A stretch of 64,000 nucleotides of DNA. It comes from Bathynomus jamesi (lineage: Eukaryota; Arthropoda; Malacostraca; Isopoda; Cirolanidae). The notes under the pieces are model-generated. The model had not been told where the DNA came from. It was given only the letters and a program-made list of their open reading frames with translations, and did not search any database. This document shows positions 10,037-20,781 of this stretch, piece by piece. A program made the position numbers and the translations under genes. Position 1 is the first letter of the stretch. Every line of letters begins with the position of its first letter. The stretch lies in NCBI GenBank assembly GCA_023014485.1, contig JAJOZX010000487.1:926001-990000 (forward strand), given 5' to 3'.

Positions 10037-10913
10037 TTCTATGTATATAGCTACAAATGCTCAGTTTTCATGCGTTTGTACGAGTCATCCATATGACATT
10101 AACTTCATTTTAAAGTTTAAGTATGAGCTTTGAGAAAGGTAACAGCTCTGAAATTAAAAAATCAGATTGCCTTCATAGTTTGCCGAAATTAAGAATGGAA
10201 ACCATTTTTTTTCTCTGAAATAAAAGATGAGGATATGTTTTACTGATTTGCATAACTTGAAATTTGCTGTAATGAAAAAATAGTGAAGGAATTATATTAA
10301 TTTCGAGAAAGTAACCGTTCTTGAATTCTTTCAGTAAAAGTGAAATCAGAAATGAAAACTGTTCGAAAGACCGCGCAGTTTTTAGCTCATGGTAAATGGA
10401 TACTTTAATATACGTGGTAAAAATATGAGTTTCCAGTTAATTTCTAGCTTTGTAATTTATACGTCTGATTATACACACCATTTTTTTACAGCCTGAAATC
10501 CTAATTACAACACCTACTTCAGTAATTAAAATAAGTTTCATTATACGTACTTTCAAAAACTGATTGATCATATTATTTAGATTACTAATAGGCGGTTAGG
10601 TTTCCACGCCAGTAATGTATACTGTATTCGGAAATAAAATTCTTCCGCAGAAATCATAATTTTCACTCTATATGGAAAACAATATTAATGTCAAAGAACG
10701 AAATGCTGTAACATCATTCCGTAAAAAAATCATTCCGTCAGTTAAGGCCACTTTTTTTAAATACAACTTTCCACCGGAGTTTCTACACATTGGCGGAAAT
10801 CCATCAATTTACAAACTTAATCCCGCTTTCTTTTGTCAGTTGTTTTCGTCCATTTAAAATACATGATAAACAAACTGCCAAGAACAATAATTAACCTTAT
10901 AAAAACAGAATCG
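10037..10913. other. Protease 3' region and AT-rich spacer
   Basis: AATAAA at 10219-10224 is about 180 bp after the stop. The rest shows no motif. A 61-codon frame at 10672-10857 has no family resemblance that I recognise. Confidence 0.4.
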
Positions 10914-11123
10914 GGATCAAGTGTAGTTTACGTCCCGCTAACGCAAAAGGGGACACAAACTACACTAGGTCAAAGATGGGGAACGTAAACTAAACTAAAC
11001 TACAACATTCAATCCGAAGCATCTTTAGGAGTAATTTTTTAACTGGATTCATTTCAATTACAACTTTGGTGGATAGTATACCCATCATGGCTGATAATAT
11101 TTTAAAAAGTGTTGTTTTACCTT
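10914..11123 (+). mobile_element. Merlin transposon, left part
   Basis: The left terminal repeat GGATCAAGTGTAGTTTACGT matches the complement of the right end at 31410-31429 (one mismatch in 20). An ATG at 11087 opens the transposase frame, which runs into the Polinton insertion at 11123/11124. I found no matching 8-9 bp Merlin duplication outside the ends, so these may be decayed. The right part is at 30475-31429; without the Polinton the element would be about 1.16 kb. Confidence 0.82.
11118..11123. repeat. Left 6-bp target-site duplication of the Polinton (TACCTT)
   Basis: TACCTT immediately precedes the AGTAGTATAG terminus and recurs exactly at 30475-30480 after the complementary terminus. 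Six bp is the hallmark Polinton/Maverick duplication. Confidence 0.96.
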
Positions 11124-11768
11124 AGTAGTATAGTGTCAAAAGGGTAGAGTGCAAGTTGCAATATTGCATAATATTATGTAATGTTGCAAGAGTGCCAACC
11201 CCACCCCTCTTTGTTGCAAGAGTGCCAACTCCCACCACCCACCTTTGTTGCAAAAAAAGAAGAAAAAGAAGAAAAAAGAAAAAAAAAGAAAATATTCCCC
11301 GCCCCCTTTGTTGCCAACCCCAAAATGGAACTGCAAGGGGTATACAACCTGGAGCTATCCCCCAAGCTGATCCCCCAAAGGGGAGTGCCAACCTTTGTTG
11401 CCAACCCCAAAATGGGATTGCAAGGGGTATGGAACTTGGAGGCGGAGTTCTCCCCCAAGCTGAACCCCCAAAGGGGCATACCTAACCTAAGAGGCCTCTT
11501 TTGGGGAGAAGGGAGCGCCTCACCCCCCAAAGGATCAGAAAAAAAGATAGAAGTAGAGGAAGAGGAGAGGACCCAGAGGTCCTTGCTCGGCTGATTGCCG
11601 ATCTCATATGACTCCATCGTCCGATCCCCGCTCTCTTATAGGGCACTGATCAGCCAGTTGGCTTATTCAGCCAGTGCCTCGGGCACATCAGCGAGTGCCT
11701 TAGGGCATCATCAGCCATTGACTGCCAGCGCCTCAGGGTGCCATCGTCTTAGATCATCATCAGCCAGT
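11124..11768. repeat. Polinton left terminal inverted repeat
   Basis: It is inverted relative to 29842-30474. It contains an ~87-bp direct repeat starting at 11307 and 11394 (TTTGTTGCCAACCCCAAAAT), short GTTGCAAGAGTGCCAAC repeats at 11186-11245, and CAGCCA/TGCCTC repeats at 11650-11768. The frames read through it are low-complexity and I do not regard them as genes. Confidence 0.93.
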
Positions 11769-12318
11769 CGGCTGCTGAGTTGCCAGATAACGCCATGTAT
11801 TTTATTTAAAGTATATATTCCAGTTGGTTTAGAAGACCGATTTGACAAATAGTAACTAATTAATTATTCTGTTTTAGAATCAAATGATATAAAAGTGTTC
11901 GAGGAATAAATAAAACACCATTACATCGTTCTGTTTATTAATTAATGTTTATACAATGGAGTGTATATATGATCAAATAATAGAACGGAAAATATATAAT
12001 CATACAAAGCATAGTATTAACCAAATATCAGAAAAATATAAGTCTATATTAATTATATATAATCGTACAAAACGTGGAAAATATATAATTATACAAAGCA
12101 CAGTATTAATCAAATATTAGAAAAATATATAGTTATATTATCAAAAGTTATATTATCAAATATTAGTACAGGAAAAATATAGTTGTATTAATTATATATA
12201 ATTGTACAAAATATAGTATTAACCAAATATTAGAAAAATATATATTTATATTAATTATATATAATCGTGCAAAACGTAGTATTAGCAAAATATTACAGTA
12301 AAAATATATATATTGTCT
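11769..12318. repeat. AT-rich spacer with degenerate tandem repeat
   Basis: From about 11985 to 12305 a unit of roughly 60-66 bp recurs about five times. It centres on GTATTAACCAAATATTAG, then AAAAATATAT and a variant of TATATAATCGTACAAAA. No gene is seen. It lies between the left terminal repeat and the first minus-strand ORF, where a replication or packaging signal could sit. Confidence 0.7.
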
Positions 12319-12672
12319 TTACGTTGTACGGTACAAAACGGTAAATTCAATGCTCATTGATGCTACATCAACATCGGCATTACTCTGCACGATGTGGTAA
12401 AACCGCTCAAGCATCACCTCGCCGCTTAACTGATACGGCGGTTTATATTCGATGTAAATGGCTTTCACATCATTCAACACTATTTTTGTACCCACTTTAC
12501 ACTCGGCAGGTAAGTTGTCTTTAAGCGCCACTAGAACGCAATCAAAAGCACGCGCAAAAACGTCATCGTTAACTATGTCATTAAATACAAGCTTATAATC
12601 ATGCCTCTCCAATCGAGGGTTTTTTCTTAACGTACCGAACTTTTCAATCGTGAACTCTTCTTCACCCGGCAT
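12319..12672 (-). CDS. Unrecognised Polinton ORF, 117 aa
   Basis: A complete frame starts MPGEEEFTIEKFGTLRKNPR and ends at 12319. The composition is that of a soluble acidic/mixed protein without membrane segments or Cys clusters. Its ATG (12672-12670) overlaps the TGA of the upstream ORF (12664-12662) by 11 bp, showing the same compact organisation as the capsid genes. I do not recognise the family. It is one of the few Polinton frames intact as written. Confidence 0.65.
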   Translation of the reverse strand: MPGEEEFTIEKFGTLRKNPRLERHDYKLVFNDIVNDDVFARAFDCVLVALKDNLPAECKVGTKIVLNDVKAIYIEYKPPYQLSGEVMLERFYHIVQSNADVDVASMSIEFTVLYRTT

Positions 12673-13751
12673 AGCAGCAATTGAAATAATCTTCCAAGTC
12701 GTAACGGCAGCTATCTACTATATAGAGGTACAGTTCTTCAGGGTGAACAGTGTAGGCGAGCTCAGCTCTGTACCTCTCAAGCGTTTTGTACCAAAGCTCG
12801 GGATATTTCGAAGAGTCTAAGCCTTTTAACTACGCATCCAGAGCTAGTTCCGTTCTCTCCCTGCTCATTCCTACATTCAACAAATACGTCGAGCAGAGCG
12901 GTGTAAGCGTATTCAAGTATTGTGTCAAAGTAAATCATGTCTGAGATATGTGTGTCTAATATAGGCTTCAGCTTACGGAATCCAACGATCTCAAACATTC
13001 TGTCGAGGATGAAACGGTTTCGTGTAGGAACAAGAACGCCATTATCAGCTGTGTTCTTCCACATCAGTCGTATATCAACGCATGGTTGATTGTTATTTAC
13101 ACTCAATGTACAAACAACGGTGTATGAGGAGGCTTCACTAATCACCTCTCTTATTATACCTACGTCAGCTGGTATTTTATAGCGGTCCTCAGCCCACCTC
13201 TCAACTACCACGAAGATTTTATGCATCTCCTCAAGATTTAAATAAATAACGTTGCGTTTGCTCGCAGGTCTACTGTTCGTTTCAAGCACACAGTTAATGG
13301 TGACGGTTTCTCGCCTGAATACGCGCAATGACTTCGTTACGGAGACGTCGTACCAGGCGTTGAGAATGCTTCTCAAAGGGAGTTCCATCGTATTCACACA
13401 GCTCGAGATGACTATGGCACAACCACTCGGCGCAAGCTCTGAGAAGACTATGAGTCGCATGAGGCACGCAGGTAGGTAGGAACGGTTCGATGGGCGGGTG
13501 ACTCACCCTGATGATACGTGAATGGGTTTGTTGGAACTCGTATGATCCGTGAGGTGCGAGTCGCACCATAATCTAATGAAACGTGTGCGGCAGACCCAAC
13601 ATGAATTGTTGTATCCCATTATATTGGGTAGGTGTTTTGAGAAATTTTCCGGTACAAGAATTAATTTCGGTTTTAACGTTTTATCATTCCCACTCCCCTG
13701 AATACGCACAAGACAGTTTCCCTCAGGGTAAATTTCACGAGCTAAACACAT
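12662..13751 (-). pseudogene. Unrecognised Polinton ORF(s), frameshifted
   Basis: The main frame runs 13460-12777 (227 aa; contains VPTRNRFILDRMFEIVGF and an acidic C-terminal part). Near 12810 it appears to change frame, continuing as WYKTLERYRAELAYTVHPEE to a stop at 12662-12664, where it overlaps the next start. Upstream, other frames to 13751 show a C-x-x-C pair (SCWVCRTRF) and may be its N-terminus or a separate small gene. No known domain is visible. Its place between the terminal repeat and polymerase is where lineage-specific Polinton ORFs commonly occur. Confidence 0.5.
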
Positions 13752-13771
13752 TTTATAATGTTTTATCTCTC

Positions 13772-14361
13772 CTAAACATCATCACAATTCGGCGCACTAT
13801 TTGAGAGAAACATATGCCCATATTTTTCCTTTTTGTGTAACAGACGATACTCATCTCTAAAGTCTGCTAAAAACTCACGCAGGGCACTAGCCACAACCTC
13901 ATTACGAACCTCATCATGATATACATTAATATAGTGATAAAAATACTTAAGATTCTCCATGATGACGAGATTTACATTTTCAACCGCAGTGTACGAATAC
14001 TCGGTGTGGTGTAACATGACATAATACCGCTTGTCAACCACCCATCAACGAGACTCACTATCCATATCTGCTGCTTCTCTTCTGCACGCGATGTTTCTTT
14101 TACCTCACGGTATATGTGAGACTTTATAAAGCTTAGGTTCATAGCATACTTCACTATATCGTCTGTGCAACGAAAGCCTACAACGCTCTCACCAGAATAA
14201 CCATAGAGTATTTGTACATCTTGCTCCTTCGCACGATCCAATGTGGTTTTAAAAGAGGCAAAGGAGGGAGGAATAGGAAGTTTTTCACTATCCACTATAT
14301 CTTGACATTTTGCTGAATACCATTTCATAAACGTTGAACAAGCAATATTAAAGGTTGCCAT
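13772..14361 (-). pseudogene. Unrecognised Polinton ORF, ~195 codons with one frameshift
   Basis: The frame begins MATFNIACSTFMKWYSAKCQ at 14361. It shifts near 14040 and continues through YRLLHKKEKYGHMFLSNSAP to 13772. No transmembrane segment or recognised motif. It is the first gene after the 3' end of polymerase, same strand, about 330 bp away. A single indel separates the halves, so it may be intact in other copies. Confidence 0.55.
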
Positions 14362-14690
14362 TACTATTTTTCTTCCACGCGAGAGAATACACGTCCGAGC
14401 TCAAGGGTATACAGAGGTCGACTGAGAACGCGGGACAGAGGCCTGCTCAGGTTACGGCATGAGTCACGCCGGCGGTCTTGCAGGGGGCGGGCTTAACTTT
14501 TACTGTACATACGCACGCACGCAAAGTGAAAAGCAAGTTGAAGCACGATTTATTTAATAAACGAAATATTCAAGGTGTACATATTTGCAAATACGTGCAA
14601 TAAATAAGTTAACAATAGGCACATCAAAGATTGTTCTCAATACATATTTATTTACAAATACGTGTGATGAATAAGTTAGCAATAGGCCCA
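14362..14690. other. Intergenic space between polymerase and the next minus-strand ORF
   Basis: GC-richer at 14400-14500, with GTATAC at 14406-14411 about 50 bp before the ORF start at 14361, perhaps a weak TATA-like element. A near-repeat of ~30 bp (ACAAATACGTG...GAATAAGTTA) occurs at 14585-14615 and 14652-14680. Confidence 0.35.
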
Positions 14691-17600
14691 TCAAAGTTTA
14701 TGGTAAGCAAAGGGCACGGTATCATAAGTACCAGGTAACTGGTAACGTTTCCTATAGGTGTTACGGCACACCTTCGTTCCCCTAAGTTCCTTCACGCCCC
14801 CTAGCTTCTGCGGGCCAAAAATTGTGGGTGCCTACAATTAGCTGGGGAGTCGTTCGCCCTCATCATCGGCCAAACATACTAGATCCTTCAACGAATCAAA
14901 GTTAACGACCTGTCGATTCGCTTGGTTAAGCGTGATACCCTTTGCCTTCACGATATATTTCGTTTCATTCCCTATCCTCACCCGTACCCGATAAGTTTTT
15001 GGCGATTCGCTTGGTTAAGCGTGATACCCTTTGCCTTCACGATATATTTCGTTTCATTCCCTATCCTCACCCGTACCCGATAAGTTTTTGGACCTGTTGA
15101 GACAAAAGAGTCGGCGTATGCACTGTCCCCATACTCGTCCTTAGTCTCATCAGTGAGCTCGCCGAGGAACCCCAATAGCAGGCATGTATTCACCACTCCT
15201 CGCTGTGAATATCACGCTATCTGTATCGGCTACAATACTCTCCGCCCAAGAGAATGCAATACACCCCAAAGTTTCATGCGGGCGTAGGCTGTTGTAAAGC
15301 TGGCTACAGGAATGTTTGTAAGCCTTGGGTATCTGTGGCCAATTCGGTGTTGTACTTTATTATGTAAGTATTACCTACATTCACGATCTCCATGACCTCT
15401 TTATCGGGTGCGTTGGCATAATCCCAGACTTCGCTATAGCTTTGTGCCAAATGAACGTTCCCCTTGCCAGTATTCTGTGCAAATTTTCCCCATAGACTGT
15501 TTAGACACAACTTTGCACTAAAGCGCTTGCCAGGATTCTTTGCAATTTGGGCACGATCAAGCTGTATACCTTTGTGGTCGCGGTAACGTTGAATATAGGC
15601 AGACTTTTCATCCTCGGTATCAACTCCTAGCGGATACCCTGATGCCTCAACCTTATCCTTCAAAAATGCGTTTATATACGGTGTGAAAAGGCTGGGTAGC
15701 TGAAACCTCCACACCTTATGTATCTTCAGTATTCTATACCCATGGCGTACAGCTAGGGCCAGCTCAGGGCTTGTATATACGCCTCTGATCTTACGCTGGT
15801 GGGGTGTATGGTCACAATCACCGTTATTCTCTTCCGCGCACTTCACGCACAGGGGAAACATGAGCTTGTGGTCGATAACGACGGGTAAGATCGGCATCCA
15901 TAAATCGTTAGGGGGTAGCACGTCTACGAAAGAGAGTTGAAAGTAGCGATCATTCAAATTTCTTGAAAACTCGGCGATTGAAGCTGGTTAGGTCCCACCA
16001 GTTTCTTAGGCGCACCCATGGGGTACAGAAATCGTAGTAATGGAGCTTCACACCCTCCGTAGGTGGAAAGTATAGCCTGAAGGGATTTGTACGCCCACCG
16101 AACAAGGTATCACCGCATTTGAGAGGTTCCAGTACCATTGAACGCTTGATCGTGTTTATTTCCTCACGGTACGCCCCGTCTGTCTCCATCCGTGCGTCAT
16201 ATTCATGCTCCCACAAGACTTTGTGAGTGAACTGTGAGCCTATAAGTTGACGCGGGTGCGCGTCCACGCAAGACAGTCGGGGAGATCTACCGTGGATATC
16301 TCCGGCGATTCCACACTCAGGACGAGGGCATCCATGCCACCAGCAACCGTTAAAGGAGTACACAGTCTTCTCCAGTGCACGGTTTTCACTTAGTCCATCA
16401 ACCAAAAAACACGACCATTAATCTTAATGGGCACTTCACCCGTGTTGCGGGCGTGCTTTATGTATACACCTGTCTGTTGCTGTAGATGTATGAGCCAGTA
16501 AATAGCCTTGTGGCCGTAACTGCGGGGTTGTTTCTGTGAATAATGGCTAAGGTGGCTTTGGGCATGAAGTTATTCTTGAACACCGTAAAACATGATGACG
16601 CGATGGTGGTTGCGACTTGCAGCGGATCGCATTTGAAACGGCCTATATACATCCTTCTAAATGCCTGGAAACATACTCTAAGCACTCGTACATCATTCAC
16701 GCAATAACGCTCATTCATCAGCTATATTATAAGGATTACGTTCATTAAAACTGTTGTAGTATCGATCAAAGTCTTCACGTTCATCTACACTCATACAATC
16801 ATAGTTAAAATAATGTTTGGGTGGAGGTAGGCCTACGTAGTTTAAAGTCCCGCTAGTGAGGAATGTGTAAGGGAAGTATCCTTTTGAAACTTCAGCTGCT
16901 ACCCCCATCACCTTGGGTAGCTTTGCTAATTTACAAGGTGTGAATAACAAAGTGTCTTTAAATTGTACATTACCTCTTATTTGCATCTGTATTAATTTGT
17001 TGCCTCTTTTCAATGGATCACCTGTAAATATCTCAGATGACTCGTGCTCAAGCAACTCCTTATAAAGGAACTGTGTGTCAAACTTTGCCCCGTTATGCAA
17101 GAATATACACAGTCATTTTTTTAACTTGTCGGCTAACTTGACAATATAGGACACAAATAGTTTCACAGGACTACTTGGACATTCGTTTTAAAAACGTTTG
17201 TCCGTTTACCACATTTGGGGCACTCGTCACACTCGATCTCCATACACTCATCACAGATAGTTTGGCTCACAAGTAAATGTGGAATTACCTCTTTGGTTTC
17301 AGCATTCGTGTATGTTTCTATATCGTAGTACACAGTTATACAGGCTTGTTTTTAGGCTTGGCGTCTTTCATATAACATACATGCTTTACTCCATCCGCCT
17401 TATATTCCACCTGGCATGTAGGACAGTGAATTTCGTCACACTGTGTTTGAAATTTCTGCTACTATTCAAGGTGTGAAACATACCACATTCACAGATTCTC
17501 ATTTTCCTGCACGTGCCAATTGATTTATGGAGCTCAAAACAGCTATTATTGAAAAATGTGCGTCTACACACATACAGTCCCTCTTCTCAGCTTCAACACA

Positions 17601-19113
17601 CGGCTTTCACATTTGGGCTTTTACACTGCTCACATACCATGTGACATTCTTTACAATGTTTCACTATATCATCCGCAAACTCGAGGCACCCCTTACACAA
17701 ATCATGATGTCGCCCATATTTTCGACTTTTATCATAACTCGCGTAAAGACACCTTATATTACGGATGGGGAGATACTTTGTCCCTGACAGTCCTAAAATA
17801 AGTAGGGGTCTTGTACGATCTCTCACACTGCTTTTAAAAACATTCACAGTCCTACGATGATCATCCAGCCTAAATACGACTATACGGACATTCATTTCCT
17901 GTTCTACCCTTCTCAGCTCTTCAGGACCCATATTACAGTCAAACTCAAGTTCACAGTCTACAGCTAGTTTACGGGCACGCTCCACGACAGTAGGCAACCA
18001 AATTTTTTGGGCCCGTGTATTTAGCACAGTAAACATGCGAGCCAAGACTACTGCTATAAAGCCGCAACCACGATCGACGTTTATATGCCTTCTATAAATA
18101 ACCTGAGAATTGAAGTTGAGAGTGTAAGGTGTGGCACTATGACCCGCAACACGGAATACACGGTCAATATTTACCGTGAAGTTGTCCATATTGAATGCTA
18201 TACTACTTTGGGCGGCGTGCAATATACATGCTAATATATATTCTACATCTTCAGCCACCAAACGCCTAAATGGCACTACCACCCAAAAATCATCTACATC
18301 GTTATCATCTGAGCCGAATCCGAAGGACAGACTCGTCCTGACTTCACGCTCGTCGCGGTTCTGAAGGGCAAACTCTATAATGCCGTCTACAACGCGACGT
18401 ACGCCGTGTTCAATACCGTTGCTATACATGGATCTAGGGTCAACCCTGACTATATACCGATTTCTAGTCAAGGCTGGGGTCGGGGTTGCGGTGCGCACCA
18501 ACTCGAATGTTTTATCATCCTCAACAGAACGAGTCACCGCTGTGGAGGATAAACAAGGGTCTATATTGGTTGATGTGGGATTGGCTGCGTAAAATGTTGA
18601 GGGCTGGGGCTCTATTACTGCAGACTCAACAGAACGGGGGACAGCTGAGGAGGATGGACAAGGGACTATATTGGCTGAAGAAGCTGATGTGGGGTTGGCC
18701 GCGTAAGACTTTGAGGGCTGGGGGTCTATTACTGTAGACTCAACAGAACGGGTGGGGGCTGTGGAGGATGAACAAGGGGCTATATTGACGGATCGCTCCA
18801 CTGTGGGGTTGGTAGCGTAAGACGTTGAGGGCTGGGGTTCTACTACTGGTTGTCTAACAACCGACGCGTATTTCGCACGCTTTATACCTGACGTGGAGGA
18901 CTCTTCATCATGTCTCCGCTTTGAACGTGCTACGCGTGTCGCTGGTGAGGGTTCATCGGCGGGTACAGGCATTGTAGATGCACGGTCAATGGGTTCATCT
19001 GTGATGTCGATGATGGGGGGCAGTACATCGACGTCATTCACGGTTCTGTGGAAGAAGAAAACAAAATATAAGGAGCAAAACTCGTTATTTGTAATATTCT
19101 GTAAATGACCCAC
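14691..19113 (-). pseudogene. POLB: Polinton protein-primed DNA polymerase B, frameshifted
   Basis: It replicates the element by protein priming. In order along the minus strand: a Pro/Ser-rich N-terminal region with repeats (18500-18990), a unique domain with Cys pairs at its end (CKECHMVCEQCKS, ~17620), exonuclease motif I YYDIETY (~17315), more Cys pairs (~17220), ExoII HNGAKFDTQFL (~17080), and ExoIII NERYCVNDVRVL (~16700). Polymerase motif A follows with YYDF (~16035) and is then damaged by a deletion and frameshift. Motif B is KLCLNSLWGKFAQ (~15490) and motif C ADTDS (~15220). The C-terminus RYQLPGTYDTVPFAYHKL ends at TGA 14691-14693. There are at least five frame changes and an 89-bp tandem duplication. 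The frame's apparent 5' end is a pyrimidine tract ending in AG (19046), so true translation may start in upstream exons. Confidence 0.93.
14914..15091. repeat. 89-bp tandem duplication in the polymerase
   Basis: Starting CGATTCGCTTGGTTAAGCGT, the copies are 14914-15002 and 15003-15091 and look identical. Eighty-nine is not a multiple of three, so it disrupts the C-terminal frame. The identity implies a recent event or an assembly artefact. Confidence 0.93.
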
Positions 19114-19135
19114 TTAGGGGTGTGACGTGTTAGAA

Positions 19136-19758
19136 ATGGAATCTGTAGAAAAATTCAGATTCACGAGCCCATCCACATGTATTATATCTGGACCAACAGG
19201 ATGTGGTAAAACGGTGTTTATGCTTAATATCGGAAAAGGGTGAAATGTTCTCAAAATTTGTGCATAAAGTTATATGGTGTTATTCGACATACCAATCAGT
19301 GTTCAACGAGTACCAAGATGATGTTTTGTTCCACAAGGGGGTCTATGACGTTAATTCGTTAAAGGGAAATGAACATACAGTCATTGTAATTGACGACCTC
19401 ATGTTGGAGATGGATAAAACGTTTGCCGAGACATTTACAGTATTCTCCCACCACCTTAACATAAGCGTGTTCTTCATCAATCAGAATCTATTTTTCAAAA
19501 ATAGATACATGCGCGATGTGTCGTTAAATACGCAATATCTAGTCTTATTCGCGCAACGTAGAGATGTGTCACAAATTGGGGTATTAGCCAGTCAATGTTC
19601 CCGAGTCAGCGTAAGGAGTTTTTGGAGGTTTATAAAGAGGTCACAAAGCAACTTATGGATATTTGCTTTGTGACCTTCACCCGCGAAACACGTTTAGGGT
19701 GCTTCTAAGAACGAATATATTTCCAAACGAACCTGAAACCGTGTATATTCCAGAATGA
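19136..19758 (+). pseudogene. Polinton genome-packaging ATPase, frameshifted
   Basis: The ATPase pumps DNA into the capsid. The ATG at 19136 leads into FRFTSPSTCIISGPTGCGKT, with Walker A GPTGCGKT at about residues 18-25. Walker B is VIVIDDLM (~19385) and is followed by a FINQNLFFKN-type sensor region (~19480). Frameshifts occur just after Walker A (~19230), near 19600 and near 19700. TGA 19756-19758 overlaps the next gene's ATG (ATGA). The expected length of about 200 codons fits the FtsK/HerA-type ATPases of Polintons and adenovirus-like viruses. It lies back-to-back with the polymerase frame. Confidence 0.9.
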
Positions 19759-20067
19759 CGAATAGGCTAAAGAAATACCGCGAATTAATAAAAAAAACTG
19801 CCTCGAGCATTGCAGCAGATGTTTGTTAAAAATATCGACTCTGACTTTTTAAAGTGCATCTGCGAAATCTGCCTTAATGTTATAAAATGTAATGTTCCAA
19901 TGAAATCTCAGAAGGCTCGCTTACGTCGTTACAAGAACATAATACGGACGCTCGCCCATAAAAGTCAGACTGTGGGTAAGAAAAAGCGTATTATTGTACA
20001 AAGAGGCGGTTCGTTCCTCCCCATCTTATTTTCAATTTTGGGGCCTTTACTGACTAGATTAATATAA
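19755..20067 (+). pseudogene. Small basic Polinton protein, hydrophobic C-terminus
   Basis: It starts MTNRLKKYRELIKKTASSIA and shifts frame near 19815. It continues with a helical Cys-containing middle, a very basic stretch (KKKRIIVQRGG), and a hydrophobic tail (FLPILFSILGPLLTRLI) ending at TAA 20065-20067. The RGG followed by a hydrophobic peptide recalls conserved small Maverick proteins and adenovirus core or membrane-active peptides. That comparison is inference. The stop overlaps the next start (TAATG). Confidence 0.75.
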
Positions 20068-20781
20068 TGAAGAAGGTGGTTGTGATCCCGCACGAGTGTA
20101 TGCTTCATTACAAAGGACCCAGACGGCTCTAGAACCCCGTAAAAGTAGGCTTAAAAGAATGGAGAGTGAGCTACTATCCCTATTAAACAGTGAAAAGGCA
20201 CCTGATGAGAAAAGGTTTTGTATCAAGAGGCTTTGCAGAAATTTCTTCATGAGTACGAAGATTATAAGCATCCTACAGAGCTCACCGTGAGGCACAGCTC
20301 GAGTAGCGCAGAGCATAGTGACACAGGGCCTGAGCAACCAAAGAGTAGCGGAACACAGCACATCGAACATGTGCTAAAAAACAGCCTCCCCCATACATTG
20401 AGGAATAAAGGGTTAAGTCTTTATAATCTATTGAGTGAGGATCCCATCATACATGGACCGACACAGGCGAGGTCGTTGTTGATGGAGCAAGGGTACAAGG
20501 TCCAATATCGTTGATATTGTTCATGATCTGGTGAGAAAGTGGGATAGGCCCTCACCAGCAGGATGGGACATATTAAAGCAAGACTACAGCAAATAAATGT
20601 CCCCAAAACATTGATAGGTAATCTGAATAGGTTAAAAGACTTGGAACATGCATCGCACGTGTCACAACTGAGTACACCTTCGCCCACAACAGCAGCCGTA
20701 CCTCTGAAGAGAAGAAAGAAGAGAGTAGAAGGCCAACCTTATCCACGTGCCTCTAAAATACGCAAATGGCTAACGTATTAA
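20067..20781 (+). pseudogene. Conserved Maverick protein (MKKVVVIPHE start), function unknown
   Basis: It begins MKKVVVIPHECMLHYKG at 20067, changes frame, and continues with a helix (EKAPDEKRF, EALQKFLHEYEDY). After a Ser-rich linker come LKNSLPHTLRNKGLSLYNLL and, after another shift, a basic tail (VPLKRRKKRVEG, RASKIRKWLTY) ending at TAA 20779-20781. I know this type as a recurrent, unassigned Polinton protein placed next to integrase. The basic tail suggests nucleic-acid contact. It overlaps the integrase start by 16 bp. Confidence 0.75.

Noticed and set aside
11122..11617. Long open frames on both strands in the left TIR, with matching ones at 29774-30462
   Set aside because: They are low-complexity reads of repeated GTTGCCAACCCC and poly-A/T sequence, open in several frames at once and present in both terminal repeats.
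20096..20290. Separate 64-codon gene inside the Maverick protein region
   Set aside because: It is a middle piece of the frameshifted gene 20067-20781, not an independent ORF.
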